A DNA stretch of 25,875 nucleotides. Source: a virus. The position numbers and the translations under genes were made by a program. Location: positions 1 to 25,875 of the IMG/VR virus record IMGVR_UViG_3300021959_000337. One strand, given 5' to 3'. How positions within the stretch are numbered: the stretch's first letter is position 1; each line of letters starts with the position of its first letter. Positions 1 to 7,659 of the stretch are shown piece after piece. Under the pieces are notes generated by a model that was not told the DNA's origin, did no database searches, and saw only the letters and a list, made by a program, of their open reading frames with translations.

Positions 1-2
1 AA

Positions 3-1073
3 AATGAAATACAAGTTAAAAATGCACCAGGTCGTGCATTTAGAGTTGCTGCAAAAGCAGGTACAGCTGATGGTGGTAGAAATAGTTGCTTTATAGCTGA
101 TGAAATCCACGAGTGGAACAATATTAACTTAGAACGTGTGCATTATGTATTATCAAACAATACAGCTAAACGTAAAGACGGATTAGTGCTAAATATTACA
201 ACTGCTGGTCACGATATGGATAGTATGGCAGGTCGTATGTATCAGCGTGGCTTATTAAAAGAAGCTGGTAAACAAGATGATCCTGAATTTTATTTTAAAT
301 GGATTGGTGCAAAAGAAGAAGATAACCCAAGTGATGAAAAGATTTGGGAAAAAGTAAATCCAGCTATACCTAACGATTGGTGGCCAATAGAAAACCTTAG
401 ACGTAGGCATAAATCATTACCAATTAATGAATTTCAACGTTATCACTTAAATCAATGGACAAGAACAGAAGAAGAAAGCTGGATAGAAATAGAACAATGG
501 TTAGCGTGTCAAGATGAACAATTAGAACTAGAACCAGGACTTGATTTGTTTGTAGGTGTTGATATGGCACTAAGGCACGATAGCGTTGCAATAGTTTATG
601 GTCAAAAAGATGACAATGAAATAATTAATATGATGTCAAAAGTATGGCTACCAAATGATGAAAACTTTATGGATTACCAAGAAATAGAAGCATTTATTGT
701 TTCGCTAATGAAAGACTACAAAGTTAAAGAAGTAGCATACGACCCAGCATTTTTTGAACGTTCAGCACAAGTTTTATTAGATCGTGGCGTTCCAATGGTA
801 AACTTCCCACAGACACATAGCCGTATGATACCAGCTTGTGGCAACGCTTATGATTTAATTGCAAACACAAAAGTAAGACACAATGGCGACCCAACATTTA
901 CCGACCAAGTAATGTCAGCAGCACAAAGAACTACTGATATGGGTTGGCGTTTATCAAAGGGTAGAAGTAAAAGAAAGATTGACGCTGCAATAGCTATGGT
1001 TATTATGCTTGACCGTATAACTGCACCTGATCCATTAGATGATGAACCAAAAGTTGCAATAATTAATTTATGA
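3..1073 (+). CDS. terL: Terminase large subunit, 5' end cut off by window edge
   Basis: DNA-packaging motor ATPase and nuclease. The frame is open from base 3, so the GTG at 138 is internal and the true start lies left of the window; 356 residues are visible. Visible motifs: a Walker B-like segment FIADEIHEW with Asp33-Glu34, an ATPase coupling motif TTAG at about residues 66-69, then an RNase H-like nuclease with acidic residues at about Asp187 (VGVDMALRHD), Asp247 (VAYDPAFF) and Asp327 (KRKIDAAIAM). The order and motifs match the HK97-type Terminase_1 family. The P-loop is missing because of the cut. The stop overlaps the next ATG by four bases (ATGA). Arginine codons mix CGT and AGA, unlike the next gene. 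Function is confident; the full length is unknown. Confidence 0.95.
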   Translation, partial: NEIQVKNAPGRAFRVAAKAGTADGGRNSCFIADEIHEWNNINLERVHYVLSNNTAKRKDGLVLNITTAGHDMDSMAGRMYQRGLLKEAGKQDDPEFYFKWIGAKEEDNPSDEKIWEKVNPAIPNDWWPIENLRRRHKSLPINEFQRYHLNQWTRTEEESWIEIEQWLACQDEQLELEPGLDLFVGVDMALRHDSVAIVYGQKDDNEIINMMSKVWLPNDENFMDYQEIEAFIVSLMKDYKVKEVAYDPAFFERSAQVLLDRGVPMVNFPQTHSRMIPACGNAYDLIANTKVRHNGDPTFTDQVMSAAQRTTDMGWRLSKGRSKRKIDAAIAMVIMLDRITAPDPLDDEPKVAIINL

Positions 1074-1807
1074 AATTATACAATGGCGATTGTTTAGAAA
1101 TTATGCAAAATATACCAGATAATTCTATTGACTTTATTTTAACTGATCCACCTTATGGCACAACTGCTTGTAAATGGGATTTTGTAATACCTTATGAGCC
1201 AATGTGGGCAGAGCTTAAAAGAATTAGAAAAGATAATGCTGCAATTGCTTTATTTGGCACAGAGCCATTTAGTAGCCATTTAAGATTAAGTAATTTAGAT
1301 GAATACAAATATGATTGGATTTGGGAAAAAAATAGACCAACAGGACTTCTTAATTCAAAACATCAGCCAATGAGAAATACAGAATTAATTTCAATATTTT
1401 ATAAAAAAATTGGTAAGTATTATCCAATTAAAGAACAAAGATTAAATTACAATAATAAAAAAATGACATATAAAAATTACAGTAAAGGTAATAAAGTTTA
1501 TGGTAAACATACAGATACTACAAAAAAAATAGCTGATAAATTAAGATACCCAACAACTTTAAAATTTTTTAAAACTGATGAAAATAGAAAACATTCAACA
1601 CAAAAACCAACAGATTTACTTGAATATCTAATAAAAACATACACTTTAGAAAATGAAGTAGTTTTAGACTTTACAATGGGATCAGGAAGCACAGGTGTAG
1701 CTTGTGTTAATACTAATAGAGATTTTATTGGAATTGAATTAGATAAGGAATATTATAATATAGCAAAGGAAAGGATAGATGAAAAACTATATAACAACAC
1801 TAACTGA
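1070..1807 (+). CDS. DNA methyltransferase (N4-cytosine/N6-adenine type, DPPY)
   Basis: Transfers a methyl group from S-adenosylmethionine to the exocyclic amino group of adenine or cytosine in DNA. The catalytic motif DPPY is at residues 26-29, HSTQKP at 175-180, and the AdoMet-binding motif FTMGSGSTG at 201-209. Catalytic motif first and AdoMet motif last is the beta-class order. It is 245 residues long, a complete length, with no restriction endonuclease nearby. It sits between terL and portal, a place where structural genes are normally contiguous. All ten arginine codons are AGA or AGG with no CGN, whereas terL mixes CGT and AGA, which suggests a later insertion (moron). Probable role is protection of phage DNA from host restriction; the target sequence cannot be read. 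Confidence 0.93.
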   Translation: MKLYNGDCLEIMQNIPDNSIDFILTDPPYGTTACKWDFVIPYEPMWAELKRIRKDNAAIALFGTEPFSSHLRLSNLDEYKYDWIWEKNRPTGLLNSKHQPMRNTELISIFYKKIGKYYPIKEQRLNYNNKKMTYKNYSKGNKVYGKHTDTTKKIADKLRYPTTLKFFKTDENRKHSTQKPTDLLEYLIKTYTLENEVVLDFTMGSGSTGVACVNTNRDFIGIELDKEYYNIAKERIDEKLYNNTN

Positions 1808-1919
1808 AGTACTAGGTGCAACACTTATAATTTATGGAGTATATACAATTAATGTATCACTTGCGTTTGTAATAGCTGGTGCATTTATGATATTAGGAAG
1901 TTATTTAACAGTTAGATGA
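1779..1919 (+). CDS. Small membrane protein (46 aa) upstream of portal
   Basis: Not recognised. The ATG at 1779 lies inside the methyltransferase end, preceded by a purine-rich AAAGGA sequence, and the stop overlaps the portal ATG (ATGA at 1916-1919), so it is coupled to both neighbours. The 46 residues are almost wholly hydrophobic from about residue 8 to 43 and look like two short membrane-spanning segments broken around Tyr-Thr-Ile-Asn. There are no cysteines or catalytic motifs. Small membrane proteins before portal occur in other siphoviruses, but I cannot name a family. The tight double overlap is the main evidence that it is real. Confidence 0.65.
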   Translation: MKNYITTLTEVLGATLIIYGVYTINVSLAFVIAGAFMILGSYLTVR

Positions 1920-3130
1920 GTTTATTCAAAAGAGTAGAAAACAGGGACGCAGCATTAGGCAACCTAGTTGATTTATTAGCGTTGCGTGAGGGTGGCTTGT
2001 ATAACTATACAGGCGAAAAAGTCAATGAAATGTCAGCACTTGGTATTTCAACAGTATTTAGTGCAATATCGTTAATTGCTGATAGTATCGCATTACTTCC
2101 AGTAAAAACACTTCGTTATGACGGTCAAAAAACAATTTATACTGAAAAACCTAAATTTTTAGAAAAACCAAACGTTGGTCTTGATTTAACAATGTTTTCA
2201 TTATTACATCAAACAATTACTTCATTAGCTATGCACGGCAACGCATTTATTTTAGTTGATAAAGATAGACAAGGCAGACCAATACAACTTACACCAGTAC
2301 ACCCAGAGAAAGTAAAAGTTGAAATGGATAATGGTATGAAAATTTATATGCTTATGAGTAAAAAAGGTTCATTTGAACGAAAGATTACATCAGACAATAT
2401 GTTACATTTTGTTTGGTATTCTTATCCAGGTAATTTAATTGGTGTAAGTCCATTACGTACTAACTCAAACACTTATGGATTGGCTTTAGCTATGGAAAGA
2501 CACATAGCACAGTTTTATGGTCAAGGTGGTACACCAAGTTCAGTACTTGAAACAGATAGAGATTTAACAGCTGAACAAGCAAGTGTGTTAAAGGAAACTT
2601 GGATAATGAACCACAATAGAAATAGAAAACCAGCTGTATTAACAGGTGGCTTAAAATGGAAAGCAATTAGTGCTTCTGCTGGTTCAGAATTAATTGACGC
2701 AAGAGAACAAATTGTAAATGAAATAGCAAGAGTGTTTAGAATACCAGCACATTTATTGTTATCTAAAGACGCTTCAAATGTTTATAGCAATATTGAAAGT
2801 AATGGATTAGCTTTTATTAGACATACATTATTGCCGTGGATTAGACGTATTGAAGATGGTTTAAGCTCTTTACTACCAGGTAAGCAATTTGTTAAATTAG
2901 ATACAGATGAATATAGCCGTGGCGACCAATTAAGCCGTGTTAGATCATATCAAGTTGCAATTAGTTCTGGAATTATGACACCAAATGAAGCTAGGTCAAA
3001 AATGGACTTAGAACCGTACGAGGGTGGCGACAAATTCTATATAGGATTACAAGGTGCTTTAATTGATCCATTAATAACACCACAAGGCGTAGATCAACAC
3101 GACCCAACAAACGAGTTACCAAATGATTAG
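1916..3130 (+). CDS. Portal protein (HK97 family)
   Basis: Forms the dodecameric ring at the capsid vertex through which DNA is packaged and where the tail attaches. At 404 residues it has the usual length for the HK97/Phage_portal family. Visible signatures are the N-terminal helix with GISTVFSAISLIADSIALLP (about residues 43-62), a mid-region LHFVWYSYPGNLIGVSPL, and the stem/clip segment around EIARVFRIPAHLL followed by a long C-terminal arm with MTPNEAR. Position after terL and before prohead protease and capsid fits. Start chosen at ATG 1916 because it overlaps the preceding stop. Confidence 0.95.
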   Translation: MSLFKRVENRDAALGNLVDLLALREGGLYNYTGEKVNEMSALGISTVFSAISLIADSIALLPVKTLRYDGQKTIYTEKPKFLEKPNVGLDLTMFSLLHQTITSLAMHGNAFILVDKDRQGRPIQLTPVHPEKVKVEMDNGMKIYMLMSKKGSFERKITSDNMLHFVWYSYPGNLIGVSPLRTNSNTYGLALAMERHIAQFYGQGGTPSSVLETDRDLTAEQASVLKETWIMNHNRNRKPAVLTGGLKWKAISASAGSELIDAREQIVNEIARVFRIPAHLLLSKDASNVYSNIESNGLAFIRHTLLPWIRRIEDGLSSLLPGKQFVKLDTDEYSRGDQLSRVRSYQVAISSGIMTPNEARSKMDLEPYEGGDKFYIGLQGALIDPLITPQGVDQHDPTNELPND

Positions 3131-3377
3131 TGAAGCTATTTCAGTAAGCACAACTGTTGCAACAAAAATATTAGATAAACAAAATTTTGAACAGCATATA
3201 TACGTTCATAATAACCACTCAAATAAAATGTATTTAGGTGGAAGTGATGTAACTTCAGCAAATGGTTTACATTTAGACAATGGCGAATTAATAGAAATAC
3301 GTGTACCACAAGATAACGAACTTTACGCTAAAAGCGAGGGTACAACAGGAAATATATCAATTTTAAGGCCAGACTAA
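3123..3377 (+). CDS. Small virion-associated protein (84 aa), probable beta-sandwich
   Basis: An 84-residue protein overlapping the portal end by 8 bases and the protease start by one. The sequence has alternating short beta strands (ISVSTTVATKI, HIYVHNN, MYLGGSDVT, ELIEIRVPQD, LYAKSEGTTGNISIL). This pattern is familiar from small phage structural proteins often annotated as head decoration or fibre-like proteins with a YLGGSxVT core and a final LYA segment. That family resemblance is from memory, not from a search. Its place between portal and protease supports a head role, such as decoration. No catalytic residues are visible. Confidence 0.7.
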   Translation: MISEAISVSTTVATKILDKQNFEQHIYVHNNHSNKMYLGGSDVTSANGLHLDNGELIEIRVPQDNELYAKSEGTTGNISILRPD

Positions 3378-4705
3378 TGCCATACGAAATACAAATGGAT
3401 AATCCTGATTGTAAAGGACACGCAGTAGTAAAACTAGATGATGGTCGTATTATGGGTTGCCACGAAACACACGAAGAAGCTGAAGCACAATTACAAGCTA
3501 TTTTAATTAACGAAGCTAAACAAAAAGAAGAAAACAGTTTAGATCAAGACGCAGAATTAAGGCAAGTTGATAGAACACCACCTAAATTTATGCAAGAAAA
3601 TGCACAACGTGGTTTAGATAATCTTAATAAGGCAGGGGACGGACTTACTGAAAAAACAAAACGTGAAGCAAGGCAAATGGCAAATGGCGAACAAATTAGC
3701 ATAGATAAAATAGTTCGTATTGCAGCGTGGCATAAAAGACATTTAAGCGATTTGGATAGAGAAAAAACAAATCCAAATGATCCTAAAACTTGGGTTGCTA
3801 GTGATGTCGCATTTTTATTATGGGGTTCTAATCCGTGGTCAGCACCAATGAAAGCAGCTGATTGGGCAGATAGAAAAATTGCACAACTTGTTAGCGAGGG
3901 CGAATTAGAACCTAGAAAAGAAAAAAAGAAAAAAAGGGAGTTTAGATTAATGGATAAATTTGACAAAGTAATTTCTATATCACAAACGCTTAGTATGCAG
4001 AAAAGAAATACTATTCTAAAAACAATGGAAAGACAAACTGAAAATAGAAGTTTTACATTTAGTGCAGTAGAGCAAAGAAGCGAAGATAATACAGATACTT
4101 TATTATTTACAGGATATGCTTCAGTATTTAATAAACCTTATGGCGTTTACGATAGCCGTGGACAATACAATGAAACAATTAAACCTGGTGCTTTCAAAAA
4201 GACTTTATTAGAACAAGATGACGTTAGATTTTTAGTTAATCACGACGGCATACCATTGGCAAGAACATCATCAGGTACATTACAACTAGAAGAAGATGAT
4301 TACGGTTTATTTGTACGTGCTGAACTTGATCCATCAAACCCAACAGTTGCAGAAGTTGCTTCAGCTATGAAACGTGGCGACTTAAACGAAATGTCATTTG
4401 CTTTTGCAGCTATTAAAGATAATTTTGATGTTAGTGGCGAAAATAGGGAAGTAAACGAAGCAAGATTATTTGATGTATCAGTAGTAACATATCCAGCTAA
4501 TCCGTGGGCAGGTGCAAAACTACGTGGCGTTGAATTAGAAAACCTACATAAAGAATTAGTAGAAGCTAGAAGTGGCGAAAAAGCTGCTGAAGTTTTAGAA
4601 AGTTTTATTAACAAAGTTGCTGAAAGTAATGACGTTGATAAAAAGCGAAGTAATCCTAAAGTTGATTTGTTAAAAATGAAACTTGAAAGGGACGGTATTC
4701 GCTAA
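3377..4705 (+). CDS. HK97-type prohead protease with extra N-terminal domain
   Basis: Serine protease that matures the capsid by cutting the major capsid N-terminal arm (peptidase U35/Caudovirus prohead protease). The protease part runs from about residue 225 to 400, with the catalytic His in FLVNHD (His289) and Ser in LNEMSFAF (Ser340). In front is an unusual region of about 190 residues: a short domain with DGRIMGCHETHEEAEAQL, then PPKFMQENAQRGLDNL through VAFLLWGSNPW and WADRKIAQLV, a helical module I have seen in other marine phage head proteins. The two parts are joined by a lysine-rich linker (residues 180-188) holding an A AAA AAG heptamer. An in-frame ATG at 3950 follows AAGGGAG with about 9 bases spacing, so a separate 251-residue protease could also be made. 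Confidence 0.92.
   Translation: MPYEIQMDNPDCKGHAVVKLDDGRIMGCHETHEEAEAQLQAILINEAKQKEENSLDQDAELRQVDRTPPKFMQENAQRGLDNLNKAGDGLTEKTKREARQMANGEQISIDKIVRIAAWHKRHLSDLDREKTNPNDPKTWVASDVAFLLWGSNPWSAPMKAADWADRKIAQLVSEGELEPRKEKKKKREFRLMDKFDKVISISQTLSMQKRNTILKTMERQTENRSFTFSAVEQRSEDNTDTLLFTGYASVFNKPYGVYDSRGQYNETIKPGAFKKTLLEQDDVRFLVNHDGIPLARTSSGTLQLEEDDYGLFVRAELDPSNPTVAEVASAMKRGDLNEMSFAFAAIKDNFDVSGENREVNEARLFDVSVVTYPANPWAGAKLRGVELENLHKELVEARSGEKAAEVLESFINKVAESNDVDKKRSNPKVDLLKMKLERDGIR
3920..3952 (+). promoter_or_regulatory. Possible slippery site plus internal ribosome binding site
   Basis: At 3922-3928 the sequence A AAA AAG lies in the correct phase for -1 slippage, the same heptamer as the E. coli dnaX site. 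A -1 shift would reach TAG at 3943-3945 after only five more codons, releasing the N-terminal domain alone. Immediately downstream AAGGGAG (3934-3940) precedes an in-frame ATG at 3950, so ribosomes could restart on the protease domain. Poly-lysine codons in AT-rich DNA produce such heptamers by chance, so this is a candidate only. Confidence 0.35.
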
Positions 4706-4794
4706 AGACGTATAGCCGTGGTTATAGCCGTGTATCACACTTAACTACCACACTCTACGCAGAAGTATAAGAAATAAACACAAGGAAAATAACA

Positions 4795-6129
4795 TTGAAA
4801 AAGTTAATTGAAGCTAGAGAAGCAAAAGTAGCTGAACTTGACGGTCTTGTTTCAGAACTTGATGAAATGGAAGCTGGGGAAGATTTTGACAAGAAATTTG
4901 CAAGATCAAACGAACTTCACGCTGAAATCAAAGCTATGAACGAAAAGATTGAAGAAGCAAGAGAAGCTGCTGAAACTTTAAAAGCAGTAAAAGAAAGCCG
5001 TAAGGCACTTGGTGTTGAAGATGATGACTTAGGCGAAAAAGAAGCTGTTGTAGAAGTCAGCGAACCAGATATGTATAGAAAGGGTGGAAACCACTCTTTT
5101 ATTGCAGACGCATACGCTGCTAGACGTGGCGACTTTAAAGCACAAGAAAGATTAAACAAACACCAAGAATTTGAAGCTAGAGATGTTGGAACTGGTGCAT
5201 TTACTGGATTGGTCGTACCACAGTATATGATTGACGAGTTCGCACCTATTGCAAGAGCAGGTTCTGCATTTTATAATGCTGTTCCTAAAAAAGCATTACC
5301 AGCATTTGGTAACAAAATAGAAATATCAAGAATAACAACTGGATCAGCAGCAGCCGAACAGGCTTCTGAAAATTCAGCTGTACAAGAAACCAATATGGAC
5401 GATACCTTATTGACCGTTAATGTAGATACAATCGCAGGTCAGCAAGATGTTTCAAGACAAGCACTTGAAAGAGGTGGGCAACCAGGTTTCAACTTGGAAA
5501 ACATTATCTTCCAAGACTTGGTAGCAGCTTATTACACAAAACTTGATAACTTAATGCTTAATGGTTCTGGTTCATCAGGACAACCACTAGGTATTGCTTC
5601 AGTTTCAGGTGTTAATGAAACAACTTACACAGACGCAAGTCCAACAGTTGGCGAATTATATCCTAAACTTGCAGATCAAGTTCAAGAAATCAACAGCAAC
5701 AGATTTGCACCACCAACAGCATTTATTATGCACCCAAGACGTTGGGGTTTCATTTGTGCAGGTGTTGATAGTTCAAACAGACCATTAGTTGTACCTACAG
5801 GTAATGCACCACAAAATGCAATCGGTGTAGGCGAAGCAGCTAAATATGGTAATGTCGTTGGAAACTTATTAGGTATTCCAGTTATTACAGACGCTAACGT
5901 TGTAACAAACGCAGGTGCAGGTACTAACGAGGATCAAATATACTTAGTTAAAGCTGATGACCATATTTTGTTTGAAGATAACATCTTCCAGCTTAAATTT
6001 GAGGAAACAAACGCAGGTTCATTAACAACTAAATTAGTTGTTTATGGATATGTCGCTTTTGCTTCTGGTAGATACCCACTAGGTATTTCAAAGATGAGTG
6101 GAACAGGATTGGTAACACCAACCTTTTAA
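4795..6129 (+). CDS. Major capsid protein (HK97 fold) with N-terminal delta domain
   Basis: Builds the icosahedral head. Length 444 residues. Residues 1 to about 70 are a charged coiled coil (heptad-like Glu/Lys/Leu, EAREAKVAEL, EIKAMNEKIEEA), the built-in scaffolding delta domain of HK97-type capsids, presumably removed by the protease just upstream. From about residue 130 the HK97 core begins (FTGLVVPQYMIDEF), with NKIEISRITTGSAA, the LNGSGSSGQPLGI loop, FIMHPRRW, and the P-domain end VVYGYVAFASGRYPLGI. Start is TTG at 4795, preceded by AAGGAAAA at 4782-4789; no better in-frame start is seen. A strong hairpin follows the stop at 6144-6171. Confidence 0.95.
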   Translation: MKKLIEAREAKVAELDGLVSELDEMEAGEDFDKKFARSNELHAEIKAMNEKIEEAREAAETLKAVKESRKALGVEDDDLGEKEAVVEVSEPDMYRKGGNHSFIADAYAARRGDFKAQERLNKHQEFEARDVGTGAFTGLVVPQYMIDEFAPIARAGSAFYNAVPKKALPAFGNKIEISRITTGSAAAEQASENSAVQETNMDDTLLTVNVDTIAGQQDVSRQALERGGQPGFNLENIIFQDLVAAYYTKLDNLMLNGSGSSGQPLGIASVSGVNETTYTDASPTVGELYPKLADQVQEINSNRFAPPTAFIMHPRRWGFICAGVDSSNRPLVVPTGNAPQNAIGVGEAAKYGNVVGNLLGIPVITDANVVTNAGAGTNEDQIYLVKADDHILFEDNIFQLKFEETNAGSLTTKLVVYGYVAFASGRYPLGISKMSGTGLVTPTF

Positions 6130-6143
6130 TTAAAATTGTAGTC

Positions 6144-6171
6144 TTGGTGTGTCAGGCAACTGATACACCAA
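6144..6171 (+). promoter_or_regulatory. 12-bp RNA hairpin with GCAA tetraloop after capsid gene
   Basis: Arms 6144-6155 and 6160-6171 pair over 12 positions (11 Watson-Crick, one G-U at 6151/6164) closing a GCAA loop at 6156-6159, a GNRA-type tetraloop. There is no T-run after it, so it is not a standard intrinsic terminator. Its place 15 bases after the capsid stop suggests a 3' stabiliser of capsid mRNA, a processing site or an attenuator. The pairing is read directly; the role is inferred. Confidence 0.7.
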
Positions 6172-6193
6172 ACTGCATACAGAAAGTAAAATT

Positions 6194-6370
6194 ATGGCAG
6201 ATAAAAAATTAATAGAAGCATTAAAAAAAGAATTAAAACATTACGAGATTTATGGCAAAGCAGATCGTGCTGAAGAAGTTAAAAAAGCTATTAAAGAAGC
6301 TGGTGGTAGCATTGAAAATAAAAGTGCGAAACCTAAAGCTGAAAAAAAAGTAGTTAAAAAAGACAAGTAG
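6194..6370 (+). CDS. Small lysine-rich protein (58 aa) after capsid
   Basis: Not assigned a function. ATG at 6194; GAAAG at 6181-6185 is a weak ribosome site with 8 bases spacing. Residues 1-36 form an amphipathic helical hairpin (LIEALKKELKHYEIYGKADR, then EEVKKAIKEAGG), and the rest is a very basic Lys/Ala tail of about 20 residues. Short proteins with an 'ELxxYExxGxxDRxxxV...GG' core after the capsid gene occur in many siphoviruses and are usually called hypothetical. It could bind DNA or the head interior; that is speculation. Confidence 0.7.
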   Translation: MADKKLIEALKKELKHYEIYGKADRAEEVKKAIKEAGGSIENKSAKPKAEKKVVKKDK

Positions 6371-6375
6371 GATTA

Positions 6376-6438
6376 ATGCCAAAACATCAGAGTAAGAAAA
6401 TGAAAGGTAATACTGGTAAAGGTCGTAAAGGTAGGTAA
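6376..6438 (+). CDS. Possible 20-residue basic peptide
   Basis: An ATG at 6376 six bases after the preceding stop opens a 20-codon frame ending TAA at 6438, five bases before the connector ATG. Nine of 20 residues are Lys or Arg, with Gly and Ser, so the peptide would be highly basic. AGGA overlaps the previous stop but is only three bases from the ATG. It fits the tight gene spacing of the operon, yet it is too short to judge from coding signal alone. Confidence 0.35.
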   Translation: MPKHQSKKMKGNTGKGRKGR

Positions 6439-6443
6439 TCTTT

Positions 6444-7076
6444 ATGGCAATTACAAATGGTTACTGTACACAAAATGAATTAAAGACGTTTGTTGGCATA
6501 CCTACAAGCGATACAGCTGATGATACTTTAATTGATGACGCAGTAAACGCAGCTAGTCGTCAAATAGACGCTTTTTGTGGCAGATATTTTTACGCTGATG
6601 GATCAGCTACTGCACGAAAGTTTTTTGTAAACGATTTATACCGATTACGTGTAGATGACATTTCAACAACTACAGGACTTGTAGTTAAATATGATGACGA
6701 TGATGACGGCACATACGAAATAACAGTATCATCTAGTCAATACCAGGTACTTCCAATAAATGGCATTGTTGATGGTATTAAAGGAAATCCATATTATATT
6801 ATTGAACTTATTAGTGATGGCAATAACGAATGGCCAATGGATTATTCAAGCAATAGACCACGTGCTGAAATAACTGCGAATTGGGGTTGGCCAAGTGTAC
6901 CAAGTCAAATTAAACAAGCTACATTAATGTTAGCTAGTGAATTATTTGCTATGCGTAATGCACCACTTGGTGTTGCTGGTGTTGGGGATTTTGGCGTAGT
7001 AAATATTCAACAAAATAGAGAAATTACACGACTAATAGCACCATTTCGTAAAGGCACAGTTTTAGGGGTTGCTTAA
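6444..7076 (+). CDS. Head-tail connector (adaptor, gp6-like)
   Basis: A 210-residue protein predicted to sit under the portal as the adaptor ring. The N-terminal helical part (CTQNELKTFVGIP, then DTLIDDAVNAASRQIDAFCGRYFY) is the hallmark of HK97 gp6/SPP1 gp15-like connectors. A beta-rich insert follows (RLRVDDISTTTGLVVKYD, QYQVLPING), then AEITANWGWPSVPSQIKQATLMLASELF and the C-terminal arm ending in IAPFRKGTVLGVA. This order is typical of actinophage and marine phage adaptors. The last base of the stop is the first base of the next ATG. Confidence 0.85.
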   Translation: MAITNGYCTQNELKTFVGIPTSDTADDTLIDDAVNAASRQIDAFCGRYFYADGSATARKFFVNDLYRLRVDDISTTTGLVVKYDDDDDGTYEITVSSSQYQVLPINGIVDGIKGNPYYIIELISDGNNEWPMDYSSNRPRAEITANWGWPSVPSQIKQATLMLASELFAMRNAPLGVAGVGDFGVVNIQQNREITRLIAPFRKGTVLGVA

Positions 7077-7498
7077 TGGCAACACTATCAGAAATACGTG
7101 ATGGTCTTAAAACAACTGTAGGCACAATAAGTGGACTACGTTGTTACGATACAATACCAGATAACGCAATAAACTTCCCAGTTGCAATATTTATACCTAC
7201 AGGAATTGATTTTGATTTAGCTATGCAAAGGGGAACAGATTTATATACTTTTGATATGTTAGTTGCAGTACAACGTGCAGATAGTAGAACTGCACAAGAT
7301 AAACTAGACGCTTTTATTACAGGAAGTGGTTCATCAAGCATACGACAAGTAATATATAACAATAGAAGTTTAGGTTTAAGTGAAACAGACGCAAGAATTA
7401 CTAATATGACCAATTATGCAGCTGATGTAAACCTAAATGGCATTGATGGTATAGGTGCTACATTAAACATAGAAGTTTATACGAAAGGATCAAGTTAA
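7076..7498 (+). CDS. Tail terminator/head-tail joining protein (putative)
   Basis: A 140-residue protein just downstream of the connector and upstream of the tail tube genes, the usual slot for a neck or tail-terminator protein. It starts with a helix (LSEIRDGLKTTVGTI), then alternating beta strands including NFPVAIFIPTGIDFD and LYTFDMLVAVQRADSRTAQDKLDAFI, the pattern seen in gpU/minor tail terminator-like proteins of siphoviruses. Assignment rests on position and fold pattern, not on a recognised motif. Overlaps the next start (TAATG). Confidence 0.65.
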   Translation: MATLSEIRDGLKTTVGTISGLRCYDTIPDNAINFPVAIFIPTGIDFDLAMQRGTDLYTFDMLVAVQRADSRTAQDKLDAFITGSGSSSIRQVIYNNRSLGLSETDARITNMTNYAADVNLNGIDGIGATLNIEVYTKGSS

Positions 7499-7659
7499 TG
7501 GCAAAGTTTAAGATTATTGGTAATAAAAAAGTTATGGGTAAAGAAAAAGGCGATACAATAACTATTGATGATGAAAATGTTGCTAAGTCATTAATAAAGG
7601 GTGGTCATATAGAACCTATTACTATTAAAGAAAAACCTAGAAAGAAAAAAGAAAAATAA
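7498..7659 (+). CDS. Small basic protein (53 aa) before the tail tube gene
   Basis: ATG at 7498 overlaps the preceding TAA, and the stop abuts the next ATG at 7660, so it belongs to the same translation-coupled chain. Residues 1-43 (FKIIGNKKVMGKEKGDTITI followed by AKSLIKGGHIEPI) resemble short phage proteins with an 'F.V.G...V.G...G........A..LI.GGHI' layout found before major tail genes. The last ten residues are nearly all Lys/Arg/Glu. Function unknown; probably a virion assembly or tail accessory protein. Confidence 0.7.
   Translation: MAKFKIIGNKKVMGKEKGDTITIDDENVAKSLIKGGHIEPITIKEKPRKKKEK

Noticed and set aside
138-1073. GTG at 138 as the terminase start
   Set aside because: The frame is open back to base 3 with a Walker B-like motif FIADEIHEW before it, so the start is left of the window.
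3544-3966. 140-codon frame on the - strand in the protease gene
   Set aside because: Serine- and phenylalanine-rich antisense shadow of a well-supported gene.
4711-4732. Tandem TATAGCCGTG before the capsid gene (12-base period)
   Set aside because: Only two copies, and AGCCGTGG occurs in coding DNA of this genome; no pairing or promoter signal that I trust.
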